Source of the DNA: Streptomyces turgidiscabies Car8
GTDB taxonomy: Bacteria; Actinomycetota; Actinomycetes; Streptomycetales; Streptomycetaceae
Direction: 5' to 3'
Assembly: GCF_000331005.1 (NCBI RefSeq)
Contig: NZ_AEJB01000648.1
Location: 1-54,931 of the forward strand
Length of the DNA: 54,931 bases
Shown: one piece after another, positions 28,159-35,728 of the stretch
How positions within the stretch are numbered: position 1 is the first letter of the stretch
Layout of the letters: the number at the start of each line of letters is the position of its first letter
Notes under the pieces: model-generated
What the model saw: only the letters and a program-made list of their open reading frames with translations
Databases searched by the model: none
What the model was told of the DNA's origin: nothing
Position numbers and translations under genes: made by a program

Positions 28159-29646
28159 ATGGGCGATCCCAAGGGTTTTCTCACCAGAGCACGCCTCGAC
28201 TGGCCGCGCAGGCCCGTCGAGGAGCGGGTCCGTGACTGGGACGAGGTGTACGTCCCCGGCGCGCTGCTCCCCATCGTCAGCGGGCAGGCCGATCGATGCA
28301 TGGACTGCGGTGTCCCGTTCTGCCACGAGGCCTGTCCGCTCGGGAATCTCATCCCCGAGTGGAACGACCTGGTCTCCCGGGAGGACTGGCGCGCGGCGAG
28401 CGACCGGCTGCACGCCACGAACAACTTCCCCGAGTTCACCGGGCGGTTGTGCCCCGCGCCCTGTGAGGCGGGCTGTGTGCTGGCCATCAACCAGCCCGCG
28501 GTGACCATCAAGAACGTCGAGGTGGCCATCGCGGACCGGGCCCTGTCCGACGGCTTCGCGCCGCCGAGGCCGCCGGACCGGCTGTCGGGTCGTACGGTCG
28601 CGGTGATCGGGTCGGGGCCCACCGGGCTCGCCGCGGCCCAGCAGCTGACCCGGGCCGGACACACCGTCGTCGTGTACGAGAAGGACGACCGGATCGGCGG
28701 GCTGATGCGGTACGGCATCCCCGGCTTCAAGATGGAGAAGCACCATCTGGAGCGGCGTATCGAGCAGATGCGCGCCGAGGGGACCAAGTTCCGTACGTCG
28801 ACCGCCGTCGGGCGGGATGTCGAAGCCGCCGAACTGCGGTCGCGCCACGACGCCGTGGTGCTGGCCGTGGGGGCCACGGCGTGGCGTGAACTGCCGCTTC
28901 CCGGGAGGGAGTTGGCAGGCGTCCAGCAGGCGATGGAGTATCTGCCGCTGGCCAACCGGGTGTGCCAGGGGGATCTGGCGGTGTCCCCGATGTCCGCCGC
29001 CGGGAAGCATGTCGTCATCGTCGGCGGCGGTGACACCGGGGCCGACTGTCTGGGCACCGCGGTGCGTGAAGGTGCGGCATCCGTCACCCAGTTGGACATC
29101 TACGCCCAGCCGGGAGCGGAACGCGACGAGGACGCCGATCCCTGGCCGACGTACCCGAAGGTCTACCGGCTGTCGGCCGCGCACGAGGAGGCCCGTGACC
29201 TGGAGTCGGCGCCCGCCGCCGACGCCGACGCCCGGCTCTTCGCGGCGTCCACGCTGCACTTCTCTGGCGACCGGGACGGGCATGTGAGGGCGCTGCACCT
29301 CGCCGAGGTGGACGCGGAGCGCCGGCCGTTGCCCGGATCCGTGCGGACGCTTCCCGCCGACCTGGTGCTGCTCGCCCTCGGCTTCTCCGGGCCCGACCGG
29401 GAGGACGGACTGATCGACCAGCTCGGACTCACCCTCGACCCGCGCGGCACCATCGCCCGTGACGCGGACTTCGCGACGAACGTGCCTGGCGTGTACGCGG
29501 CGGGGGACGCGGCCCGCGGGCAGTCGCTGATCGTGTGGGCGATAGCGGAGGGGCGAGCGGTCGCGGCGGCCGTGGACCGCCGGCTGATGGGCCGTACGCA
29601 ACTGCCCGCGCCCATAGGGCCGTACGACCGGCCGATGACCGTGTGA
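28159..29646 (+). CDS. gltD: Glutamate synthase small subunit-type NADPH oxidoreductase
   Basis: A 495-residue flavoprotein with the GltD layout: N-terminal 4Fe-4S cysteines in CMDCGVPFCHEACPLGN and CPAPCEAGCVLA, the FAD Rossmann motif AVIGSGPTGLAAAQQL, the NADPH motif VVIVGGGDTGADCLGTA, and the C-terminal GVYAAGDAARGQSLIVWAIAEGR. In glutamate synthase it passes electrons from NADPH to the large subunit. ATG 28159 follows GAGG by 8 nt and matches the usual MGDPKGF start. No gltB flanks it, so it may serve a distant large subunit or another acceptor. Confidence 0.9.
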   Translation: MGDPKGFLTRARLDWPRRPVEERVRDWDEVYVPGALLPIVSGQADRCMDCGVPFCHEACPLGNLIPEWNDLVSREDWRAASDRLHATNNFPEFTGRLCPAPCEAGCVLAINQPAVTIKNVEVAIADRALSDGFAPPRPPDRLSGRTVAVIGSGPTGLAAAQQLTRAGHTVVVYEKDDRIGGLMRYGIPGFKMEKHHLERRIEQMRAEGTKFRTSTAVGRDVEAAELRSRHDAVVLAVGATAWRELPLPGRELAGVQQAMEYLPLANRVCQGDLAVSPMSAAGKHVVIVGGGDTGADCLGTAVREGAASVTQLDIYAQPGAERDEDADPWPTYPKVYRLSAAHEEARDLESAPAADADARLFAASTLHFSGDRDGHVRALHLAEVDAERRPLPGSVRTLPADLVLLALGFSGPDREDGLIDQLGLTLDPRGTIARDADFATNVPGVYAAGDAARGQSLIVWAIAEGRAVAAAVDRRLMGRTQLPAPIGPYDRPMTV

Positions 29647-29667
29647 CCGTCCCGGCCCGTTCCCGCC

Positions 29668-29712
29668 CGTGCCGCCCGTGTCGCCCGTGTCGGACGTGTC
29701 GGACGTGTCGGA
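29668..29712. repeat. Five tandem copies of a 9-bp unit
   Basis: Units of the form CGTGTCGSM: CGTGCCGCC, CGTGTCGCC, then three identical CGTGTCGGA copies. They fill the gap between the convergent gltD-like and AhpD-like genes, ending 7 bp from the second stop codon. Such a tract is prone to slippage and could vary between strains. Confidence 0.8.
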
Positions 29713-29718
29713 CGGGGC

Positions 29719-30231
29719 TCAGCGCTCGTCCGTGCCCGCCACCTTGCGGGTCGCCAGGGCCACCCGGTTCCAGGTGTTGATCGTGAGGATCAGGGACAGG
29801 ACCTGGGCCAGTTCCCGGTCGTCGAAGTGGGCCGCGGCCTCGGTGTAGACGTCGTCCGGGACGCCGGCGTCGGCGACCAGGGTGACGGCCTCCGTGAGGG
29901 CCAGCGCCGCCTGTTCCCTCGGGGTGTAGAAGTGGCGGGCCTCGCGCCACACCGCGACCAGGTGCAGCCGGTCCTCGCTCTCGCCCGCCTTGCGCGCGTC
30001 GTTGGTGTGCATGTGGAGGCAGTAGGCGCAGTGGTTGAGGTGCGAGGCGCGGATCTGGATCAGCTCGACGAGCGCCGGGTCGAGGCCCTCGCGGGCCGCC
30101 GCGTCGAAGCCGACGAGGGCACGGAAGACCTTGGGTGCCGTCTTCGCGAGGTTCAGGCGGGGCGTTTGGGCAGCACCGTCGAAGTGGGCGGTCGTGGGGT
30201 TCACGGTGTTCGTGTTCGTCGTCATGACCAT
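29719..30231 (-). CDS. Carboxymuconolactone decarboxylase (AhpD-like) family protein
   Basis: A 170-residue helical protein of the CMD/AhpD family. The redox pair CAYC with the following histidine (HLNHCAYCLHMHTNDARK, about residues 64-81) is the AhpD-type active site, consistent with peroxidase reduction or alkylhydroperoxidase activity. ATG 30231 or ATG 30225 may be used; no Shine-Dalgarno is present. Its putative -10 box TACACT overlaps the start region of the divergent MocR regulator, and a TACGGGCCGTA palindrome lies at its expected transcription start. It is probably controlled by that regulator. Confidence 0.9.
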   Translation of the reverse strand: MVMTTNTNTVNPTTAHFDGAAQTPRLNLAKTAPKVFRALVGFDAAAREGLDPALVELIQIRASHLNHCAYCLHMHTNDARKAGESEDRLHLVAVWREARHFYTPREQAALALTEAVTLVADAGVPDDVYTEAAAHFDDRELAQVLSLILTINTWNRVALATRKVAGTDER

Positions 30232-30236
30232 GAATC

Positions 30237-30247
30237 TACGGGCCGTA
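30237..30247. promoter_or_regulatory. Candidate MocR operator between divergent genes
   Basis: TACGG-G-CCGTA is a perfect dyad inside a 41-bp gap between the two start codons. It sits at the expected transcription start of the AhpD-like gene and at the -35 position of the regulator's own promoter (TAGGGT -10 at 30259-30264), so one site could repress both. Confidence 0.45.
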
Positions 30248-30272
30248 AAGACCGAGTGTAGGGTTCATTTTC

Positions 30273-31727
30273 GTGGCAGAAACATGGGTCAATTCCGCCG
30301 AGCGCATCGGCGCCGACCTGCATCTGGAGCTGGGGCCTCCGGGGTCCGGCGGGCGGCGGGCCGCGCTGATCGGTGCCCTGCGGGACGCCGTCCGCAGCGG
30401 CCGGCTCACACCGGGCACCCTGTTGCCTCCGTACCGTTCCCTCGCCGCCGATCTCGGCGTGGCCCGCAACACGGTGGCCGACGCGTACGCCGAACTCGTC
30501 GCCGAGGGCTGGCTGACCGCCCGCCAGGGGTCGGGCACCCGGGTCGCCGAGCGGGCCGAACCCGTCACGGCGGCCCGCGTCCCCGTAAAAGCACCTCCAC
30601 GCGCGCGTGGGCCGCGCCACGACCTGCGCCAGGGCAAGCCGGACACGTCGGGGTTCCCGCGTTCCGCCTGGCTGGCCTCCTACCGGCGGGCGGTCCAGCA
30701 GGCGCCGAACGAGGCGTTCGGGCCCGGTGACCCGGCCGGCCGGGCCGAACTGCGGGAGGCGCTCGCGACGTACCTGGCACGCGCGCGTGGCGTTCGTACG
30801 GAGCCCGGACGCATCGTCATCTGCTCAGGGTTCGCACACGCCCTGCGGCTCCTCTTCGGCGGCACGAGCGGCAGCGGGGGCGCGGACGCCGTACTGCGCG
30901 GGCCGTTGGCCGTGGAGGCGTACGGACTCGGCTTCCACCGGGAGCTGCTGGCCGGGGCCGGGGTACGGACCGTGCCGCTGCCCCTCGACGAGGACGGCGC
31001 ACAGGTCGGTCTGCTCGGCCGGGAACGAGCCGTGCTGCTCACCCCCGCGCACCAGTTCCCGACCGGCGGCCCGCTGCACCCCGAGCGCCGCGCGGCCGTG
31101 ATCGACTGGGCACGCGCGCGTGGCGGGCTGATCCTGGAGGACGACTACGACGGGGAGTTCCGTTACGACCGCCGGCCGGTCGGCGCCGTCCAGGGCCTGG
31201 ACCCGGAGCGGGTGATCCATCTCGGCTCGGTGAGCAAGAGCCTGTCCCCCGCGCTGCGGCTGGGCTGGATGGTGCTCCCGGAGCGGTATGTGGAGCCCGT
31301 ACTCGCGCTGAAGGGCGAACGCGAGGGGTGGACGAGCGCACTCGATCAACTGGCACTCGCGGACTTCCTCGGGTCCGGATCGTACGACCGTCATGTGCGG
31401 CGCATGCGGCAGCGTTACCGGCGCCGACGTGACCGGCTCGTGGCCGCCCTCGCCACGCACGCACCGCATGTCGAGGTCACCGGTGTCGCGGCCGGACTGC
31501 ACGCGGTGCTGCGGCTGCCGCCCGGGACGGAGCGGTCGGCGGTGAAGGCGGCGGCCTGGCGGGGAATCGCCCTCGACGGGCTCGCGGAGTTCCGCCACCC
31601 GGAGTTCCCGGAGAGAGGGCAGGGTTCGATCGCGCCCGACGGTTTGGTCGTGGGGTACGCGGCACCCTCCGAGCATGCGTACGGGGCGGCACTGGAGGCG
31701 CTCTGCGAGGCCCTGCCACCGGAGTGA
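30273..31727 (+). CDS. MocR/PdxR family transcriptional regulator
   Basis: A 484-residue fusion of a GntR-type winged helix and a fold-type I aminotransferase domain. The DNA-binding part reads LPPYRSLAADLGVARNTVADAYAELVAEGWLTARQGSG (about residues 50-87); the PLP-binding Lys lies in LGSVSKSLSPALRLGW, with EDDYDGEFRYDRRP and SNA-type phosphate contacts upstream. Such regulators respond to PLP, GABA or amino acid adducts. The GTG start follows a TAGGGT box by 8 nt, suggesting a near-leaderless mRNA. It diverges from the AhpD-like gene, the likely target. Three copies of CACGCGCGCGTG lie in or near its coding region. Confidence 0.92.
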   Translation: MAETWVNSAERIGADLHLELGPPGSGGRRAALIGALRDAVRSGRLTPGTLLPPYRSLAADLGVARNTVADAYAELVAEGWLTARQGSGTRVAERAEPVTAARVPVKAPPRARGPRHDLRQGKPDTSGFPRSAWLASYRRAVQQAPNEAFGPGDPAGRAELREALATYLARARGVRTEPGRIVICSGFAHALRLLFGGTSGSGGADAVLRGPLAVEAYGLGFHRELLAGAGVRTVPLPLDEDGAQVGLLGRERAVLLTPAHQFPTGGPLHPERRAAVIDWARARGGLILEDDYDGEFRYDRRPVGAVQGLDPERVIHLGSVSKSLSPALRLGWMVLPERYVEPVLALKGEREGWTSALDQLALADFLGSGSYDRHVRRMRQRYRRRRDRLVAALATHAPHVEVTGVAAGLHAVLRLPPGTERSAVKAAAWRGIALDGLAEFRHPEFPERGQGSIAPDGLVVGYAAPSEHAYGAALEALCEALPPE

Positions 31728-31790
31728 GGGAGGTCCCTGCGGAGGCCTGATGGGGGCGGCGTTCCCGGCCGGACCGACGGACAGTCACCG

Positions 31791-31833
31791 TCGGCGGCGG
31801 TCCGGCGCGGGTTCGCTGTCGGACCGCCGCCGA
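31791..31833. terminator. Strong bidirectional stem-loop
   Basis: TCGGCGGCGGTCCG and CGGACCGCCGCCGA form a perfect 14-bp stem with a 15-nt loop. It lies midway between the convergent stops of the MocR gene and the DUF574 methyltransferase and would terminate both. No T-tract is present on either side. Confidence 0.75.
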
Positions 31834-31895
31834 TCGAGCGGATCTCCCACGGGCCTGCACTCGTAGACCCACCGCCCCCGGCCCGCGCCTCCGTG

Positions 31896-32699
31896 TCAGG
31901 ACGTGCGGCCCACCGCCCCGTATCCGGGAATCACCCCGTCCTCCTGGCCCGGGACCGGCTCGCCCAGCTCCGGATGCCACTTGTCGACCACCTCGACGCC
32001 GGGCTCGACCAGATCGAGGCCGTCGAAGAAGTGGCCGAACTCGGTGCGGGAGCGCAGGGCGAGGGTGACGCCCGCGGCCCTGAGCTTCGCCGTCGCCGTC
32101 GCCGACTCCTCCGGGGAGAAGTCGGCGGTCGCGTGGGTCATCATCAGATAGCTGCCGGCGGGCAGGGCGGCGAGCAGACGGCCGACCAGCTCGTGCGCGC
32201 CGTCCTGGTCGGAGATGAAGTGCAGCAGGGCGACCAGGGAGAGCGCCACGGGCCGCTCGAAGTCCAGGACCTTCTTCGCGCCCTCGATGATGGCGTCCGG
32301 GTCGCGCACATCGGCCTGGAGGTACTCGGTGACGCCCTCCTCCGTGCCGCGCAGCAGGGCCGCCGCGTGGGCCAGCACGATCGGGTCGTTGTCGCAGTAG
32401 ACGACCCGCGCGTCGGGCGCGATCTCCTGGGCGATCTGGTGGAGGTTCGGCTCGGTCGGGATGCCGGTGCCGACGTCCAGGAACTGCCGGACGCCGTGCC
32501 CGGCCAGCCAGCGCGTGGCGCGGTGCATGAACGCACGGTTGACCTTCGCCATCACCGGGACCCGCGGGTCGAGGGCGAGCATCTGCCGGCCCATCGCCTC
32601 GTCGACCGGGTAGTTGTCCTTGCCACCCAGATACCAGTCGTACATCCGCGCGGGATGAGGCTTGGTGGTGTCGATCTCGATGGGGTGCTGCCCGGTCAT
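31896..32699 (-). CDS. S-adenosyl methyltransferase (DUF574 family)
   Basis: A 267-residue protein of the actinobacterial DUF574/PF04672 family. Conserved features: PHPARMYDWYLGGKDNYPVD near the N-terminus, the SAM-binding motif FLDVGTGIPTEPNLHQIA (about 83-100), VVYCDNDPIVLAHA and ALLHFISDQDGAHELVGRLL. Substrates of the family are unknown. It commonly travels with DUF397 and XRE-DUF5753 genes, as here. Its promoter region holds TGGCAAGTG (32733-32741), a 9-mer also in the operator of the HATPase gene, which suggests control by the same XRE regulator. Confidence 0.9.
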   Translation of the reverse strand: MTGQHPIEIDTTKPHPARMYDWYLGGKDNYPVDEAMGRQMLALDPRVPVMAKVNRAFMHRATRWLAGHGVRQFLDVGTGIPTEPNLHQIAQEIAPDARVVYCDNDPIVLAHAAALLRGTEEGVTEYLQADVRDPDAIIEGAKKVLDFERPVALSLVALLHFISDQDGAHELVGRLLAALPAGSYLMMTHATADFSPEESATATAKLRAAGVTLALRSRTEFGHFFDGLDLVEPGVEVVDKWHPELGEPVPGQEDGVIPGYGAVGRTS

Positions 32700-32817
32700 G
32701 GCAAACTCCGTAAGTTTCTGCGGTGTCTAACGTGGCAAGTGATCAACTGAGCACCAAAATTAGGCAATTGACTGAACACAACGGAACCGCCGACACACGA
32801 ACGGCTGGAACCGGACC

Positions 32818-33135
32818 TCAGGAGAGCAGAAAGTCGGCCTCCCCCGCCTTGGCGCCCTCGATGAAGGCGAGCATCTCGGCCGTGGTGTAGATGAGCGCCG
32901 GGCCTTCGGGATCGGTGGACTGCCGCAGGGCGATCCGGCCGTCGGCGAGCTTCATCGCCTCCAGGCAGTTGCCGCCGTTGCCGCCGCTCCACGGCTTGTG
33001 CCAGCCCTCGCTGCCCAGCTCACCTGCGGGCATGCCGTTGTAGATACGGGAACTCACCCGCTCGGCGACCCGTTCAGTGGTCAGCTCATTGATTCGCTCG
33101 TGGCGCATCCGGGCCTTGGACATCATGCGATCCAT
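32818..33135 (-). CDS. DUF397 domain protein (WhiJ-associated small protein)
   Basis: A 105-residue protein. The DUF397 core is WHKPWSGGNGGNCLEAMKLADG followed by IALRQSTDPEGPALIYTTAEMLAFIEGAKAGEADFLL; about 40 residues upstream form a basic helical extension. DUF397 proteins in Streptomyces are partners of WhiJ-like XRE regulators and behave like toxin or antagonist components in developmental control. The ATG lies 8 bp after the stop of the XRE gene, whose last codons cover the AAGGAG ribosome site, so translation is probably coupled. A start at a later Met is possible. Confidence 0.85.
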   Translation of the reverse strand: MDRMMSKARMRHERINELTTERVAERVSSRIYNGMPAGELGSEGWHKPWSGGNGGNCLEAMKLADGRIALRQSTDPEGPALIYTTAEMLAFIEGAKAGEADFLLS

Positions 33136-33143
33136 GCAGAGAT

Positions 33144-34004
33144 TCAGAGCTCCTTGCGGAGATCCCGGAGGATCTCCTTCGTGCGATGTGCTGTAGCGGA
33201 CTGAGCCGCCATGCGGTCCATGACCTCCAGGTGGGTGGCCACCTCGGTGCGCGAATCCAGATAGATGGCGCCGGTCAGGTACTCGCTGTAGACCATGTCC
33301 GGGAGTTCCGGCACGGCAAAACGGAAGAGCACGAACGGCCCGTACGTCCCCGGGTGCGGCCCCGACAGGAAGGGAGCGACCTGGAGCGTCACATTGGGCA
33401 GGTTCGTGGCTTCGAGCAGTGTGTCGATCTGCGCACGCATCACCTCCGGGCCGCCCACCGGGCGGCGCAGAACGGTCTCGTCCATCACGACCCACAGCCG
33501 GGGCGCGCCCTCACGGGTGAGCAGGCTCTGGCGTTCCATGCGCAGCGCGACGTGGCGTTCGATGTCCTCGGGTCTGGTCTGGCCGATGGCGCCCGATTTC
33601 AGGACACCGAGCGCGTACTCCTCGGTCTGCAGCAGTCCGGGGACGAAGTGCGGCTCGTACTGGCGGATGAGGCTCGCCGCGCCCTCCAGGCTGACGTGCA
33701 TGGAGAACCAGCCGGGCAGCACGTCGTGGAACCGCTGCCACCACCCGGGCTGATTGGCGTCCTCGGCCAGCTGGACGAACGCGTCGGCCTCGTCGTCCGA
33801 GACGCCGTACGACTTCAGGAGGAGCTGGAGGTACGGGATCTTGAGGGCGACCTCCGCCATCTCCATACGCCGGACGGTGGCGGGGGCGACCCGGAGGATG
33901 CGCGCGGCCTCCTCACGCCGCAGGCCCGCACGCTCCCGCAGGTCCAGCAGGCGCCGGCCCAGGACGACCTGTCCGACCGTCGGCGCGGACCGCGGTTCGC
34001 TCAC
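33144..34004 (-). CDS. XRE family regulator with DUF5753 (WhiJ/Scr1-like)
   Basis: A 286-residue transcription factor. The N-terminal helix-turn-helix is LLDLRERAGLRREEAARILRVAPATVRRMEMAEVAL (about residues 15-50); the rest is the DUF5753 ligand/partner domain with LIRQYEPHFVPGLLQTEEYA and RMERQSLLTREGAPRLWVVMDE. This family includes WhiJ, which controls differentiation together with DUF397 and AbaA-like partners. GTG 34004 follows GGAGG by 8 nt. The gene is cotranscribed with DUF397 and diverges from a HATPase gene across a 222-bp region rich in dyads, the likely binding sites. Confidence 0.92.
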   Translation of the reverse strand: MSEPRSAPTVGQVVLGRRLLDLRERAGLRREEAARILRVAPATVRRMEMAEVALKIPYLQLLLKSYGVSDDEADAFVQLAEDANQPGWWQRFHDVLPGWFSMHVSLEGAASLIRQYEPHFVPGLLQTEEYALGVLKSGAIGQTRPEDIERHVALRMERQSLLTREGAPRLWVVMDETVLRRPVGGPEVMRAQIDTLLEATNLPNVTLQVAPFLSGPHPGTYGPFVLFRFAVPELPDMVYSEYLTGAIYLDSRTEVATHLEVMDRMAAQSATAHRTKEILRDLRKEL

Positions 34005-34174
34005 GCTCCACCTCCATCGAGCACCGGCTCTGCCGGTGAAGATTCCTGACAGCCCGGCGGCGCCACCGGGATTTTGTTCGAAGGTTTATTCGAAAACCTG
34101 CCGAAAGTCCCAACTGGCGCCGCTCCGCGTGCTGTTGCGAGCAGTGTGCCACGCCGTTTCACTTCGTCACACCG

Positions 34175-34210
34175 CACTCTGCATTTTTCAGAGTGACACT
34201 TGCCAAGTGT
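34175..34210. promoter_or_regulatory. Two adjacent perfect dyads before the HATPase gene
   Basis: First dyad: CACTCTG-N7-CAGAGTG (34175-34195). Second: ACACTTG-C-CAAGTGT (34196-34210), directly abutting it and ending 16 bp before the GTG. They occupy the core promoter, so a bound regulator would block transcription. Farther upstream are TTCGAA twice, 12 bp apart (34077 and 34089), and CACCGG-N5-CCGGTG (34022-34038), on the XRE gene's side. Confidence 0.6.
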
Positions 34211-34226
34211 TCATGGCGGGGAGATA

Positions 34227-34910
34227 GTGGCAAGCGTGATTCCGTCCCCGCCCTTAGGAACAGACGCCGCCGCGGACCGCTCCGGTCCCGGGGCCGTGGC
34301 CTTGCCGCGCCCCGGTACGGCGGCCGAGCGCCGGTTCCGCTTCGAGCTGGCCGCCCATCCGGGCTCGCCCGCGCAGGCCCGGCGCCTGACGCGTGCCCGG
34401 CTCACGGGCTGGTCGGTGTGCGAGGACACCTGCGACACGGCGGCCCTGGTCGTCACCGAGCTGGTCACCAACGCCATCGTGCACACCGCGAGCAGCCACA
34501 TAGTCTGCGAGCTGCACGACGGCGCCGACCTGGTGCGCATAGCCGTGCGTGACGAGGGCTGCGCGCCCGGCGTACCCCATCAGTCACCGCAGCGCGCCGA
34601 TGACGAGGGTGGCAGGGGACTGCTCCTCGTAGAGGCCATGTGCAGGGCCTGGGGCGCCCAGGAACACGGCCCCGGCCTGCTGGTCTGGGCGGAACTCGCC
34701 CGGGCAGCCGACACGGGCGCCGCCACCCTCGACGACACCGAGATCCGCAACGATCTCGGCTGGGGCGCACCACCACCACGACCCGGCACGGCCGGCGACC
34801 CCGACCCGGAGCCCGCCGACGAGACACAGGCCGCAGGCAGCCACCACGGGCGCCACAGGTTCCAGAAGCACGCGAACACGGGGACGGGGACAGAGGCCGA
34901 ATGGGTGTAA
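34227..34910 (+). CDS. HATPase (anti-sigma factor-like) protein
   Basis: A 227-residue GHKL ATPase-like protein of the RsbW/SpoIIAB class. N-box: ALVVTELVTNAIVHTASS with the Mg-chelating Asn (about 81-98); G1 box: VRDEGCAPGVP; G2: GGRGLLLVEAMCRAWG. Residues 150-227 form a Pro/Asp-rich, disordered tail. It may bind a sigma factor or anti-anti-sigma factor and could phosphorylate it. In Streptomyces this type clusters with WhiJ-like XRE and DUF397 genes (AbaA-like clusters). GTG 34227 or GTG 34236 are possible starts after GGGGAG. It overlaps the next gene by 10 bp. Confidence 0.88.
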   Translation: MASVIPSPPLGTDAAADRSGPGAVALPRPGTAAERRFRFELAAHPGSPAQARRLTRARLTGWSVCEDTCDTAALVVTELVTNAIVHTASSHIVCELHDGADLVRIAVRDEGCAPGVPHQSPQRADDEGGRGLLLVEAMCRAWGAQEHGPGLLVWAELARAADTGAATLDDTEIRNDLGWGAPPPRPGTAGDPDPEPADETQAAGSHHGRHRFQKHANTGTGTEAEWV

Positions 34911-35353
34911 GGGGTTCGTCCACGGGGGCCCGGGTCGTCAGCATGGACACACTGATGCGCGTGCAGCGCGGTCTGCACGGCCCGCCCCACCCGGGAACCC
35001 CCCTGCGCCTTCCGATACCGGCCGGCATGACCGCCCCCCTGGGCTGCGACGCGGTGGCCGTGCCCGCCCGCTTCGGCCCCCAGATACTCCCCCGGCTACC
35101 GCGCGTGGGCTGCGTGTACGCGGACGCGGGTCACTGGTGGTGGCTCGTCCCCGCCGACTCCGACTACGCCCTGGAGTGGCCGGCCCCGGCGCACTACGCC
35201 ACGGGAGCGGTGGTCCTGGACGCCCCGCGCGTCCCGCCCCTGCTGCACCGCCCGCACGACACCCTCCCGTACACCCCGCCCATACCGCTGTACCTCGCCC
35301 TGTGCCAGGTGACGGGGACGATTCCCACCTGGTCGAGGCCAATCAGCGCCTGA
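34901..35353 (+). CDS. Hypothetical protein, WhiJ-like cluster
   Basis: A 150-residue soluble protein that I do not recognise by name. It has LRLPIPAGMTAPLGCDAVAVPARFG, GCVYADAGHWWWLVPADSDYALEWPAP and a Pro-rich end (PRVPPLLHRPHDTLPYTPPIP), with no membrane segment or signal peptide. The compositional bias matches its neighbours, so it is a normal resident gene. ATG 34901 overlaps the HATPase stop by 10 bp, implying coupled expression; ATG 34943 is an alternative. By association it may act with the HATPase or the XRE regulator; this is inference only. Confidence 0.75.
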   Translation: MGVRGSSTGARVVSMDTLMRVQRGLHGPPHPGTPLRLPIPAGMTAPLGCDAVAVPARFGPQILPRLPRVGCVYADAGHWWWLVPADSDYALEWPAPAHYATGAVVLDAPRVPPLLHRPHDTLPYTPPIPLYLALCQVTGTIPTWSRPISA

Positions 35354-35389
35354 GCCCCGTCCCCCTTCGCGAGGGGCCCGACGACCGCC

Positions 35390-35563
35390 TCACTCCCCTG
35401 CGCCCCCACCCCGGACGATCACGAGGAACGTGTCCGTCGCGAGGTCCATGACGACCTCCGCGGCCTGGCCCTCCAGCCGCCGCTCCCGCGCGAACTCCTC
35501 CGCGGGCCAGGAACCGCGTGGCCCGCCGGCGGGAAAGCGTTCGAGCACCTTTCGCCCGTTCAC
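35390..35563 (-). CDS. Small 57-residue hypothetical protein
   Basis: A short gene found by reading the minus strand directly. GTG 35563 follows GGAGG by 6 nt (GGAGGTGCAGG), and the frame has proper third-position GC bias through 57 codons to TGA. The product begins VNGRKVLERFPAGGPRG, continues with WPAEEFARERRLEGQ and ends AEVVMDLATDTFLVIV plus a Gly-rich tip. The last part looks like a single amphipathic helix and beta strand. Similar short proteins are common in Streptomyces near DUF397/XRE clusters, from memory. Function unknown. It converges with the preceding plus-strand gene, 36 bp apart. Confidence 0.7.
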   Translation of the reverse strand: MNGRKVLERFPAGGPRGSWPAEEFARERRLEGQAAEVVMDLATDTFLVIVRGGGAGE

Positions 35564-35728
35564 CCTGCACCTCCATGTAGCGCCGATCTCATAGACTTAA
35601 ACGCTCATCATGGGGAAAGGGCCTCGCCAGGTGACCGTACTGAGACGTAGTTGACACCTGTTCACCGCCAGATGTGGGAATGAACTCATCCCGTTACATC
35701 CCCTGCACCCCTTTTGTCACTTTCTGCT

